Below, piece by piece: positions 7,649-15,031 of a DNA stretch of 17,799 nt. Numbering within the stretch: the first letter of the stretch is position 1; every line of letters starts with the position of its first letter. The position numbers and the translations under genes were made by a program. The DNA comes from Lachnoclostridium sp. UBA7122 (lineage in GTDB: Bacteria; Bacillota; Clostridia; Lachnospirales; Lachnospiraceae), in contig DKXQ01000071.1 of assembly GCA_002493085.1 (NCBI GenBank), positions 10,649 through 28,447 of the forward strand, given 5' to 3'. The notes below the pieces were generated by a model. That model ran no database searches and was not told where the DNA came from. It saw only the letters and a list, made by a program, of their open reading frames with translations.

Positions 7649-7674
7649 TACAAAAAAGCTGGGAGATATCTGTT

Positions 7675-9372
7675 ATGAATAAAATGATGCCAATACCTAT
7701 AGGAATAGAATTTTACAAGCAAATGGTAAGTGAAGGGTACTATTATATAGATAAAACTTTATTAATACGTGATTTACTTATGCATAAAAATACGGTTACA
7801 TTATTTACACGTCCAAGACGCTTTGGAAAGACACTTGCACAAACTATGCTTAAAACTTTTTTTGAAAAGGAAATATTTCCTGATGGGACAATAGCAGATA
7901 ATTCTGTATATTTCCATGGCAAAAAGATTATGGAATCAGGTGAAGAATATCTTAAGCATATGGGTCAGTATCCAGTTATATTTTTATCTTTAAAAACAGC
8001 AAAGCAGCCAACATATGAAATGGCATATGAAAGCCTTAAGATAATTATTTCAAAGGAGTTTATAAGACACAGATATATACTTGATGGAGAAATATTGCTG
8101 CCAGTACAGAAAAGGTGCTATAATTCATTTATAGAACAGACTGCCGGGATGTTAGAATATGCCACATCATTACAATTTTTATCAGAATGTCTAGAGCAGT
8201 ATCACAATAAAAAGACTATCATACTAATTGATGAATATGATGTGCCACTGGAAAATGCCTATTTTAATGGATTTTATGGCCAAATGGTTTTTTTTGTACG
8301 TTCATTGTTTGAATCTGCACTTAAAACAAATGAAAGTCTTAAGTTAGCTGTGATAACTGGCTGTCTGCGTATAAGCCGGGAAAGTATATTTACAGGGCTT
8401 AATAATCTTGAAGTTATATCTGTACTTAATGAAGGTTATTCAGAGTATTTTGGCTTTACACAAAGTGAGGTTGACACTTTTCTTGAAACGTATGGAATTT
8501 CATATAAAAAGGATGAAGTTAAGAGATGGTATGATGGCTATGTTTTTGGCAGTACAGAAGTTTATAATCCATGGAGTGTTATAAATTATATAAAAGATAC
8601 TGTTTATAAAAATACAAAGTTTCCAAAACCTTACTGGTCTAATACATCATCTAATAGCATTGTGCGTGAGTTAATTGAAAATGCAGATGCAATTACAAGA
8701 GATGAACTTGAAGAACTTGTGGATGGGGGCACAATAGAAAAACCTGTACATGAAGATATAACATATGAAGATATTTATGCTTCACAAGATAACTTATGGA
8801 ATTTTTTGTTTTTTACAGGTTATCTTAAATCTGTGGACAGGAAGTTTAAGTCTGATACAATTTGCCTTGTACTAAAAATTCCTAACAGGGAAATACGCAG
8901 TATTTATAAAAATAAGGTAACAGAATGGTTTGATGATAAAATAAAAGCAAATGATTTTACTAAACTGGTAACTGCATTTGAAACTGGTAACTGCAATATG
9001 ATTTCTGATATAATTACAGAACAGCTTATGGAAACAATAAGTTTCTATGATTATAAGGAAGATTATTACCACGGTTTCCTGGCAGGGCTTTTAAAACATA
9101 ATAAAAAGTATGTTGTGAAATCTAATAGGGAAAGTGGACTGGGCAGATATGATCTTATTATGAAAACCCATAGAATAAGGCAGGGAAAGGCTATAATTAT
9201 TGAACTTAAAATTGCAGAAAATATAAACGGACTAGAAAAGGGCTGCACCAGGGCACTAGAAAAGATAGAAAAGTTCCATTATGACAGGGCATTATTAGCC
9301 GAAGGATATACAGATATAGCAAAATATGGCATTTGCTTTTATAAGAAGGAATGTCTGGCTTTAAAATTTTAA
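7675..9372 (+). CDS. AAA-ATPase-like protein with C-terminal PD-(D/E)XK nuclease-like domain
   Basis: A 565-residue protein of the family with an AAA-ATPase-like N-terminal part (PF09820-like) and a nuclease-superfamily C-terminal part (PF08011/DUF1703-like). The opening IPIGIEFYKQM...YYIDKT is typical. Walker A is RPRRFGKT (46-53) and Walker B is IILIDEYD (182-189). YNPWSV (297-302) is a conserved mid-protein motif. The C-terminal core has E485, D493 in GRYDLI and the ELK signature in IIIELK (507-512), matching the E...D...ExK pattern of PD-(D/E)XK nucleases. Members occur in many copies in gut Clostridia and Bacteroidetes; their role is unknown, and nuclease activity is a fold prediction. 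It is monocistronic with its own promoter, and nothing nearby looks like a defence partner. The length is normal and all core residues are intact. Confidence 0.88.
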   Translation: MNKMMPIPIGIEFYKQMVSEGYYYIDKTLLIRDLLMHKNTVTLFTRPRRFGKTLAQTMLKTFFEKEIFPDGTIADNSVYFHGKKIMESGEEYLKHMGQYPVIFLSLKTAKQPTYEMAYESLKIIISKEFIRHRYILDGEILLPVQKRCYNSFIEQTAGMLEYATSLQFLSECLEQYHNKKTIILIDEYDVPLENAYFNGFYGQMVFFVRSLFESALKTNESLKLAVITGCLRISRESIFTGLNNLEVISVLNEGYSEYFGFTQSEVDTFLETYGISYKKDEVKRWYDGYVFGSTEVYNPWSVINYIKDTVYKNTKFPKPYWSNTSSNSIVRELIENADAITRDELEELVDGGTIEKPVHEDITYEDIYASQDNLWNFLFFTGYLKSVDRKFKSDTICLVLKIPNREIRSIYKNKVTEWFDDKIKANDFTKLVTAFETGNCNMISDIITEQLMETISFYDYKEDYYHGFLAGLLKHNKKYVVKSNRESGLGRYDLIMKTHRIRQGKAIIIELKIAENINGLEKGCTRALEKIEKFHYDRALLAEGYTDIAKYGICFYKKECLALKF

Positions 9373-9384
9373 GATTGGAGGTAT

Positions 9385-9453
9385 ATGCAGGAAATAATGA
9401 ATTTTCCTGCTAATTTATTATGGATAATAATATATTTACTATACTGCATATAG
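9385..9453 (+). CDS. Short hydrophobic ORF overlapping the start of the next gene (leader or frameshifted signal peptide)
   Basis: The only good ribosome binding site in this junction, TTGGAGG at 9375-9381, lies 3 bases before an ATG at 9385 and 15 before an in-frame ATG at 9397. That frame encodes 22 residues with a hydrophobic end (LLWIIIYLLYCI) and stops at 9451-9453. The following gene, in another frame, starts at 9420 without a clear ribosome binding site. Either the short peptide is a leader coupled to the larger gene, or a one-base change separates the true signal peptide from the rest. The coding status is uncertain. Confidence 0.25.
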   Translation: MQEIMNFPANLLWIIIYLLYCI

Positions 9454-10532
9454 CCTGTTTTATAGTTCTTTCCGCATTTCCATGGCACAACGTAGAAAGT
9501 ACTAATATAATTACTGATAAAGCTGGCATTGTATATGAAACTGACAATAGTACCAATGAATGTACAGTAATTTCATATGATGGGAAAAGTGGCAAAGTTG
9601 TTATACCTGATGATTATGAGGGATATACTGTTACTGGGGTTGCAGATAATGCATTTGCGTTTTGTAAACAGTTATACCAGATAGTTATACCAGAAACGGT
9701 AACGGAGTTCGGCAATGGCGTCTTTGCCGGCTGTAATAAGAGCCGCCTTACGATAGTGGCACAGGCAGGCTCTAAGGCAGAGCAATATGCCATACAGAAT
9801 GGTTTTTTGGTTACGGATACTGTTAAAACTGTTCTGTCTGTTAAAAATATAAAGGATATAGAAAACTATCAGGAAAGAGTTTATGTCTATAGTGCACCTT
9901 CAAAAGTAAAGTGGAAAAGCCTTGATAAAAAAGTTGCAAAGGTAAATAAGTATGGCAAAATCACAACTACAGGACCAGGCAGTACAATAATTACAGCAGA
10001 TACAGGGGGCAGGACATTAAGGTGCAAAGTAAAAGTGCTTAAAAGAACACAGAGAAACTGCCTTAAACTTATATGTTCTAAGTATGTAAGGAAAGAAATG
10101 TCTGATTATGAGAAAATCTATGCTGCACATGCATGGCTTATACAAAATGTAAAATACGATAAAAGACTGTATACAAAAGGAACTGTACCAGCGGTAAGCC
10201 ATTATGCTAAGGGTGCATTTGATAAAGGAATTGCCGTTTGTGATGGCTATTCTAAAGCATTTATGGCAGTTATGGAACATTATGGGATACCATGTAAGAT
10301 GGTCACAGGAGGTTATCATGCCTGGAATATAGTAAAGATTAAAAATAAATGGTATCATATTGACTGTACATTTGACGACCCTGTTGTAAATGGCAAGTTT
10401 AACAACAAGAATATATATATGGATTTTTTCTTGAAGACAGACAAGGAAATGTATTCTACACATAAATGGAATCATGCTGCATTTCCAAAGTGTACAAGCA
10501 AAAAACCTAATAAAAAGTACAGGACAGTTTAA
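9420..10532 (+). CDS. Secreted BspA-type LRR / Ig-like / transglutaminase-like protein
   Basis: A 370-residue exported protein. Residues ~7-22 are hydrophobic (signal peptide, though without the usual basic N-terminus). Residues ~35-130 hold a BspA-type leucine-rich repeat unit (VVIPDDYEGYTVTGVADNAF, then IVIPETVTEFGNGVFAGC). Residues ~135-207 look like a bacterial Ig-like (Big_2) domain (VKWKSLDKKVAKVNKYGKI...). Residues ~215-340 form a transglutaminase-like domain with a likely Cys-His-Asp triad: Cys274 in GIAVCDGYSKAF, His300 in GYHAWNIVKI and Asp315 in WYHIDCTFDDP. Such proteins are thought to act as surface proteases or cross-linkers in clostridia; the substrate is unknown. The ATG at 9420 has no clear ribosome binding site and an in-frame stop lies just upstream (9411-9413), so the true N-terminus may involve the overlapping short frame from 9385. 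Confidence 0.82.
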   Translation: MDNNIFTILHIACFIVLSAFPWHNVESTNIITDKAGIVYETDNSTNECTVISYDGKSGKVVIPDDYEGYTVTGVADNAFAFCKQLYQIVIPETVTEFGNGVFAGCNKSRLTIVAQAGSKAEQYAIQNGFLVTDTVKTVLSVKNIKDIENYQERVYVYSAPSKVKWKSLDKKVAKVNKYGKITTTGPGSTIITADTGGRTLRCKVKVLKRTQRNCLKLICSKYVRKEMSDYEKIYAAHAWLIQNVKYDKRLYTKGTVPAVSHYAKGAFDKGIAVCDGYSKAFMAVMEHYGIPCKMVTGGYHAWNIVKIKNKWYHIDCTFDDPVVNGKFNNKNIYMDFFLKTDKEMYSTHKWNHAAFPKCTSKKPNKKYRTV

Positions 10533-10570
10533 GTAGTGGTATAAGGACAAAACAGAAGGGAATATGTATT

Positions 10571-11269
10571 ATGACACAGGAAGAAGTAAGAAAATTGCTT
10601 GAAGTTACTTCAGAAGAAAAATATAAAAAATTTTCTTCGTCACTTATACCAGGTGTAGATAATATACTTGGCATAAGGCTTCCAGGTCTTCGTGAAATTG
10701 CAAAAAATATTGCAAAAGATGACTGGAAAGCATGTATGGCGTGGAAAGATAAAAAATATTTTGAAGAAACTATGTTGCAGGCTATGGTTCTTGGATATGC
10801 AAAGGCGGATATTAAAGAACTTCTTTCTGCACTGGAAGAATTTATTCCATGTATTGATAACTGGTCAGTCAATGACTCTTTATGTTCTTCATTTAAAGCA
10901 GCAGCAAAACATCAGAAAGAAGTATGGGAATTTTTAGCTGGTTATAAAGACAGCTGCCAGGAGTATAAAGCCCGGTTTACAGCTGTCATGCTGCGGGCAT
11001 ATTTTTTGAATGACCAGTATATTGATAAAACGCTTGAAGTGCTTGGCAGGATTAATACAGAAAAATACTATGCGTCAATGGGTGTGGCATGGGCATTTGC
11101 AGATGCATGGGCAAAATATCCGCAAAAGACAAAAGAGTATCTTGCAGCACATACTCTTGATAATATAACATATGTAAGAGTCCTGCAAAAATGCCTTGAG
11201 TCATTAAGGATTAGCAGCCAGGACAAAGAATATATAAAAAAGGAACGGTCCTTACATAAAATTTTCTAA
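10571..11269 (+). CDS. DNA alkylation repair protein (AlkD-like)
   Basis: A 232-residue all-helical protein of the AlkC/AlkD family (PF08713-like). These HEAT-repeat DNA glycosylases excise alkylated purines such as 3- and 7-methyl bases. Diagnostic stretches are GIRLPGLREIAK (34-45), EETMLQAMVLGYAK (65-78), DNWSVNDSLCSSFK (96-109; the DNW.V.D motif), ARFTAVMLRAYF (134-145) and MGVAWAFADAWAKYP (170-184). The length matches the short clostridial forms. AAGGGAA lies about 9 bases before the ATG. It begins 38 bases after the transglutaminase gene and may be read through from it, but the functions are unrelated. No Ada-type regulator is nearby. The family call is firm; glycosylase activity in this clostridial subfamily is inferred. 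Confidence 0.9.
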   Translation: MTQEEVRKLLEVTSEEKYKKFSSSLIPGVDNILGIRLPGLREIAKNIAKDDWKACMAWKDKKYFEETMLQAMVLGYAKADIKELLSALEEFIPCIDNWSVNDSLCSSFKAAAKHQKEVWEFLAGYKDSCQEYKARFTAVMLRAYFLNDQYIDKTLEVLGRINTEKYYASMGVAWAFADAWAKYPQKTKEYLAAHTLDNITYVRVLQKCLESLRISSQDKEYIKKERSLHKIF

Positions 11270-11336
11270 ACTGCGCATACTGACATAAAAAGAATTTTCA
11301 GAATGTCTTTTTCTGGTGCAGAAGGAAGGTTTATTT

Positions 11337-12545
11337 ATGTTAGTATTAAATGGAAATATAATCACTATGGCAGAAAATATGCCTGTCAGCATAACAGAAA
11401 AAAATAATCTGGGTTTTGTCTATGTGGAAGGAGATAAAATTAATAGAACTGGCAATATGCGGGAACTCCCAAAAGATTTAGCAGACAGACACAGGCAAGA
11501 AAAACAGCCAGTTCTTGATGTGCATGGTGCATGGGTACTGCCAGGCCTTATTGATGCGCACTGCCATGTTGGGATTACAGAGGAAAAGTGGGGAACAGTG
11601 GGAGATGACTGTAATGAGGTGACATCACCACTTACACCACACCTGCGTGCAATAGATGCTGTTAATCCAATGGATCCTGCATTTCACGATGCTATTATTG
11701 CAGGCATTACTTCACTGATGACTGGTCCGGGAAGTTCTAATGTAGCAGGCGGGCAGTCATTATTCATGAAGGTGCATGGACGCTGTATAGACCAGATGGT
11801 AGTAAAAACACCTGCGGCCATTAAAATAGCTTTTGGTGAAAATCCTAAAATGAATTATGGCAATAAAGATAAATCACCATACAGCAGGATGGCTGTTGCA
11901 GGACTTTTACGTGAGGAACTCTGGAAAGCTGCCAGGTACATGGAAAAGAAAGATAAAGGAGATATTTCTTTTGAAGAAGAGGATTTCAGAATGGAAAGCT
12001 GGATTCCTGTACTGCGTGGTGAAATTCCAGTAAAGGCCCATGTGCACCGGGCAGATGACATACTGACTGCTATAAGGATTGCAAAGGAATTCCATATTAA
12101 AATGACATTGGACCACTGTACAGAGGGCCATCTTGTTGCTGATGAAATAGCAGAATCTGGTTTTCCTGTGATTGCCGGGCCAGGGCTTGCCTCACGTTCA
12201 AAGATTGAGGTTAAAAATATGAGTTTTAAAACTGCTGGAATACTTGAAAAAGCTGGGATTAAAACTGCGGTTATGACAGACCACCCCGTATCGCTTATAC
12301 GCTATCTTCCGCTTTGTGCAGGGCTTTGTGTGAAACAGGGGCTTTCTATGGCAGGCGGGCTGCGTGCCATTACTATAAATGCAGCACAGATTTGCGGGGT
12401 GGCGGACAGGACAGGTTCACTAGAGGCGGGTAAAGATGCAGATATTGCTATATTTACTGGCAATCCTATGGAGGTTTTTACAAAGACACTGTATACAATA
12501 GTAAATGGTGAAATCGTATATAGCATGGAGGATTATTATGGATGA
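11337..12545 (+). CDS. Amidohydrolase family metal-dependent hydrolase
   Basis: A 402-residue TIM-barrel amidohydrolase, substrate unknown. Metal ligands are visible in order: the HxH motif DAHCHVG (H75, H77), KAHVHR (H235, H237), TLDHCTEGH (H260, H264) and MTDHP (D315). The N-terminal small beta domain opens with MLVLNGNIITM and closes with DADIAIFTGNP, as in imidazolonepropionase- and dihydroorotase-like relatives. I chose the ATG at 11337 because AGAAGGAAGG ends 7 bases upstream and the protein then starts with the family's usual sequence; the longer frame from GTG at 11316 includes that site. The stop overlaps the start of the flavin reductase-rubredoxin gene by eight bases, so the two are coupled. 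Deaminase or cyclic-amide hydrolase activity is possible but not assigned. Confidence 0.88.
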   Translation: MLVLNGNIITMAENMPVSITEKNNLGFVYVEGDKINRTGNMRELPKDLADRHRQEKQPVLDVHGAWVLPGLIDAHCHVGITEEKWGTVGDDCNEVTSPLTPHLRAIDAVNPMDPAFHDAIIAGITSLMTGPGSSNVAGGQSLFMKVHGRCIDQMVVKTPAAIKIAFGENPKMNYGNKDKSPYSRMAVAGLLREELWKAARYMEKKDKGDISFEEEDFRMESWIPVLRGEIPVKAHVHRADDILTAIRIAKEFHIKMTLDHCTEGHLVADEIAESGFPVIAGPGLASRSKIEVKNMSFKTAGILEKAGIKTAVMTDHPVSLIRYLPLCAGLCVKQGLSMAGGLRAITINAAQICGVADRTGSLEAGKDADIAIFTGNPMEVFTKTLYTIVNGEIVYSMEDYYG

Positions 12546-13143
12546 TAAAGCATTATTTAAACTGGCAAGCGGATTATTTCTTCTTACTGCTAAAACGGAT
12601 AAAGACAATGGGTGCATAATAAATACTGTACTTCAGGTTACAGCGTCACCTATACGTATAGTGACAGTTGTAAATAAAAATAATTATACACATAATATGA
12701 TAAAAGAAACAGGAAATTTTAATGTATCAGTCCTGTCAGAAACAGCTCCAATGGATTTATATAAAAAATTTGGCTATGCTAGTGGACGTGATACAGATAA
12801 ATTTAATGGGTATAGCAGTGTAGTACGCTCAGAGAATGGTTTATTGTATCTGACAGAATACAGCAATGCATATATATCGGGCAAAGTTATAGAAGAAAAA
12901 GATTTAGGCACACACACTTTGTTTATTGCAGATGTAACTGCTGCACAGGTTCTTTCAGATACAGCATCAGCAACATATGAATATTACCAGAAAAATGTCA
13001 AGCCAGCACCTGAAATATCCAATGCAAATAATTCAGGTTTTATATGTACAATATGTGGATATATCTATGAAGGTGATAAACTGCCAGAAGGTTATATCTG
13101 CCCTGTATGCAAGCATGGGACAGAAGCATTTAAAGCTATATAG
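12538..13143 (+). CDS. Flavin reductase-rubredoxin fusion protein
   Basis: A 202-residue redox protein. Residues 1-~155 are a flavin reductase-like FMN-binding domain (LASGLFLLTAK, then VLQVTASPIRIVTVVNKNN and FNVSVLS). Residues ~165-202 are a rubredoxin domain with two CxxC iron ligands: CTICGYIYEG (C170, C173) and CPVC (C188, C191). The layout resembles the high-molecular-weight rubredoxin (Hrb) of acetogens, which passes electrons to flavoproteins in oxygen or NO detoxification; that role here is inferred. The ATG at 12538 has GGAGG at 12527-12531 and lies inside the end of the amidohydrolase gene. The longer frame from 12505 is the neighbour's reading of the same region and is rejected. 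No diflavin NO/O2 reductase is in the window. Confidence 0.92.
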   Translation: MDDKALFKLASGLFLLTAKTDKDNGCIINTVLQVTASPIRIVTVVNKNNYTHNMIKETGNFNVSVLSETAPMDLYKKFGYASGRDTDKFNGYSSVVRSENGLLYLTEYSNAYISGKVIEEKDLGTHTLFIADVTAAQVLSDTASATYEYYQKNVKPAPEISNANNSGFICTICGYIYEGDKLPEGYICPVCKHGTEAFKAI

Positions 13144-13181
13144 CTGCATAAACTCCTGGCAGATTCCATTATAGCAGCAGA

Positions 13182-13628
13182 TTACAGTTCTTCTGAATCA
13201 AGCATTATTGTAAAAGGGCCATCATTTTCAATAGAAACTTTCATATTTGCACCAAAGCTGCCAGTTTCAACTGTATCACAGTACTCTTTAGCTTTATTAA
13301 TAATGTATTTATATAATTTTTCTGCATGTTCCGGGCTTCCCGCCTCAAAGAATGAAGGGCGGTTGCCCTTTTTGCAGTTTGCATATAGGGTAAATTGTGA
13401 TACAAGCAGCAGCTGTCCGTTTACATCACTTAATGACAGGTTTGTTTTGCCTTGTATATCACTAAATATTCTAAGACTGCATGCTTTTTTTATCATTTTA
13501 TCTGCAGTTTCTTCTGTGTCACTTTTGCATATTCCTATAAATATAAGCAGCCCGTTTTTAATTTTTCCTGTTATTTCTTTATCCACCTCTACAGATGCAT
13601 AGCTGGCTCTTTGTATTAAAAATTTCAT
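13182..13628 (-). CDS. dtd: D-aminoacyl-tRNA deacylase
   Basis: A 148-residue homodimeric cytosolic enzyme that frees tRNAs mischarged with D-amino acids or glycine. The family's two signatures are present: SQFTLYA (77-83) and the C-terminal NDGPFTI motif near 135-141, whose Gly-Pro pair forms the chirality filter. The N-terminus MKFLIQRASYASVEVD and the GNRPSF segment are also typical, and the length is standard. The ATG complements 13626-13628, with GGAGG (plus-strand CCTCC, 13634-13638) five bases upstream. It converges with the flavin reductase-rubredoxin gene and diverges from the DUF5685 operon, sharing a palindromic control region with it. Confidence 0.96.
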   Translation of the reverse strand: MKFLIQRASYASVEVDKEITGKIKNGLLIFIGICKSDTEETADKMIKKACSLRIFSDIQGKTNLSLSDVNGQLLLVSQFTLYANCKKGNRPSFFEAGSPEHAEKLYKYIINKAKEYCDTVETGSFGANMKVSIENDGPFTIMLDSEEL

Positions 13629-13656
13629 AAAAACCTCCGTTTTTTTAATTTTTCTG

Positions 13657-13694
13657 TGCTTTATAATAACACAGTTTTGTGATATTATAAAGCA
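13657..13694. promoter_or_regulatory. 17-bp inverted repeat in the dtd/DUF5685 divergent region (operator candidate)
   Basis: TGCTTTATAATAACACA (13657-13673) is mirrored by TGTGATATTATAAAGCA (13678-13694) with one mismatch and a four-base spacer (GTTT). Each arm contains a perfect TATAAT, one on each strand (plus 13662-13667; minus 13689-13684), so the repeat overlaps -10 elements of both directions. It may be a regulator binding site for both genes or simply two facing promoters. No regulator gene is beside it. Confidence 0.55.
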
Positions 13695-13712
13695 GTATCA
13701 ATTATTTGGCAA
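13684..13712 (-). promoter_or_regulatory. Promoter for dtd
   Basis: Reading the minus strand, TTGCCA (13712-13707, 5/6 to TTGACA) is followed by a 17-base spacer and a perfect TATAAT (13689-13684). Transcription would begin near 13677, about 50 bases before the dtd ATG. This is the best sigma-A-type promoter in the window, and its -10 lies in the right arm of the inverted repeat. Confidence 0.65.
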
Positions 13713-13731
13713 TATTTTTGGAGGTATGCAT

Positions 13732-14610
13732 TTGTTTGGATATGTGCAGATACGTAAACCAGAACTTAAGATAAAGGATTATGTGGCTTACCACGCATTT
13801 TACTGTGGCCTGTGTGAAAGGCTGCGGGCAAAGTATGGCATAGCAGGACGCATGACACTGACATATGATATGACATTTCTTGTAATTCTGTTAAGTTCTG
13901 TATATGATATAAAGTGCAGGCATGAAAAAAAGCACTGTATAGTGCATCCTGCAAAAAAACATAATATCCTGTATAATGACGTTACAGATTATTGCGCTGA
14001 CATAAATATGATTTTAAGTTTTTACAAGTGTATGGATGACAAAGTGGATAATGCTTCTTTAATGGGAAAGGCAGGTGTAGTGTTATATAGGAAAAATGCG
14101 GGCAGGGCAGCAGCAAAGCATAAAAGACAGGCAGAAGCAGTAAAATTGTCATTAGTAAGATTGTCTGGACTTGAAAAAGAAAAAAAATATGATATTATAA
14201 AAGCTGCAGATTGTTTTGGCAGGCTTCTTGCAGAAATTTTTACTTATAAAGAAGATATGTTTAAGATGTATCTGGGGGATATGGGATATTACCTTGGCAG
14301 GTACATATACATTATGGATGCATATGATGATTTGCAGGAAGATATTCAAAATAAAAGATATAACCCATTTATAAGTGTATACAGGGACAGATGTTTTGAG
14401 GATAATGTAAGAGAGATGCTTTTAAATGAGATATCAATGGCATGTGGTGCTTTTGAACAGCTTCCATGTCTTGATTATATAGATATTTTGCGGAATATAC
14501 TTTACGCAGGTGTATGGAACCGGTATGATTATATCCGTGCAAAAAAGGAGGACTTATTAAGTGACAGACCCATACCAGGTACTTGGAATTTCACCAAATG
14601 CCACAGATGA
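13732..14610 (+). CDS. DUF5685 family protein
   Basis: A 292-residue cytosolic, mostly helical protein of unknown function. The family characteristically begins MFGYV...KPELK...Y..YH..YCGLC, seen here as FGYVQIRKPELKIKDY and YCGLC (24-28). I therefore start at TTG 13732, with GGAGG (13720-13724) seven bases upstream; the ATG at 13726 is only one base from that site. C25, C28, C62 and C69 (KCRHEKKHC) could bind metal. Two acidic helix motifs stand out: DDKVD (102-106) and DAYDDLQED (196-204), the latter in YIYIMDAYDDLQEDIQNKRYNPF-type sequence usual for the family. The 3' end overlaps the J-domain gene by 50 bases. The operon partnership with a J protein hints at a shared cofactor or folding role, but no function is assigned. 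Confidence 0.85.
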   Translation: MFGYVQIRKPELKIKDYVAYHAFYCGLCERLRAKYGIAGRMTLTYDMTFLVILLSSVYDIKCRHEKKHCIVHPAKKHNILYNDVTDYCADINMILSFYKCMDDKVDNASLMGKAGVVLYRKNAGRAAAKHKRQAEAVKLSLVRLSGLEKEKKYDIIKAADCFGRLLAEIFTYKEDMFKMYLGDMGYYLGRYIYIMDAYDDLQEDIQNKRYNPFISVYRDRCFEDNVREMLLNEISMACGAFEQLPCLDYIDILRNILYAGVWNRYDYIRAKKEDLLSDRPIPGTWNFTKCHR

Positions 14611-15031
14611 CGAGGTAAAAAGAGCATACAAGGAACTGAGCAGGAAATATCATCCTGATGCTTATGTAAATAACCCTCTCGCAGACCTTGCGGAGGATAA
14701 GTTTAAAGAAATACAGGCAGCATATACCCAGATAATGAATTCAAGGGCAGGTGGTGGCAGTGGTTACAGCCAGGGCTGCCAGAACGGAGGCCAGGGCTAT
14801 AATAGCGGAGGCTACAGTAATGGAAGCCAGGGCTATAATAGTGGTAGCTATAACAATAACAATGGACAGTATAACAGGCAGAGCTACCAGAACTATGGTT
14901 CAAATTATGGGCGCAATCCAAATGATTATTATGGTTCTGGCGGCTGCGGAACAGGGAATTTCTGTTGTGACCTCTGGTGCGCAGACACGCTTTGTGAATG
15001 TATGGGAGGAGATTTGTGCAGTTGCATTTAA
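14561..15031 (+). CDS. J-domain protein with Gly/Asn/Tyr-rich linker and Cys-rich tail
   Basis: A 156-residue protein. Residues 1-62 are a J domain with DPYQVLGI and the HPD motif (31-33), which stimulates the ATPase of DnaK-type Hsp70. Residues ~63-128 are low-complexity, rich in Gly, Ser, Asn, Gln and Tyr. The last 28 residues contain eight cysteines (129, 135, 136, 140, 145, 147, 153, 155; for example CCDLWCADTLCECMGGDLC), unlike the spaced CxxCxGxG zinc fingers of true DnaJ. The start is GTG with GGAGGA at 14547-14552, nine bases upstream. It overlaps the DUF5685 gene by 50 bases and the membrane-protein gene by 16, so all are co-translated. It is a specialised J protein, not the housekeeping DnaJ; the tail may bind metal or another protein. 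Confidence 0.9.
   Translation: MTDPYQVLGISPNATDDEVKRAYKELSRKYHPDAYVNNPLADLAEDKFKEIQAAYTQIMNSRAGGGSGYSQGCQNGGQGYNSGGYSNGSQGYNSGSYNNNNGQYNRQSYQNYGSNYGRNPNDYYGSGGCGTGNFCCDLWCADTLCECMGGDLCSCI
14790..14850 (+). repeat. Short direct repeat in the J-protein linker
   Basis: Two 25-base copies (14790-14814 and 14826-14850), 36 bases apart, share GCCAGGGCTATAATAG and differ at three positions. They encode repeated QGYNSG-like units of the low-complexity linker. A shorter third echo, AGCCAGGGCTGCC, lies just upstream. They are likely slippage products that let linker length vary between strains. Confidence 0.75.

Noticed and set aside
7675..9372. AAA-ATPase/PD-(D/E)XK gene as a phage-defence system
   Set aside because: The domain mix resembles some defence genes, but this family is common as isolated copies in gut anaerobes, and there is no partner gene, toxin, methylase or other defence signature beside it.
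10017..10550. 177-codon open frame on the minus strand under the transglutaminase gene
   Set aside because: It lies wholly opposite a recognised gene, has no convincing start or family, and is rich in Cys, His and Ile as expected for the complement of this sequence.
11287..11312. AAAAAGA...TCTTTTT hairpin as a terminator between the AlkD and amidohydrolase genes
   Set aside because: The 7-bp stem is almost all A:T with a 12-base loop; too weak to support a terminator.
13144..13181. Terminator between the convergent rubredoxin-fusion and dtd genes
   Set aside because: Only a five-base GCTGC/GCAGC pairing around 13142-13180 was found, with no T-run.
13726..13731. ATG at 13726 as start of the DUF5685 gene
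   Set aside because: It is one base from the GGAGG site, and the family N-terminus begins at the TTG six bases later, which has normal spacing.
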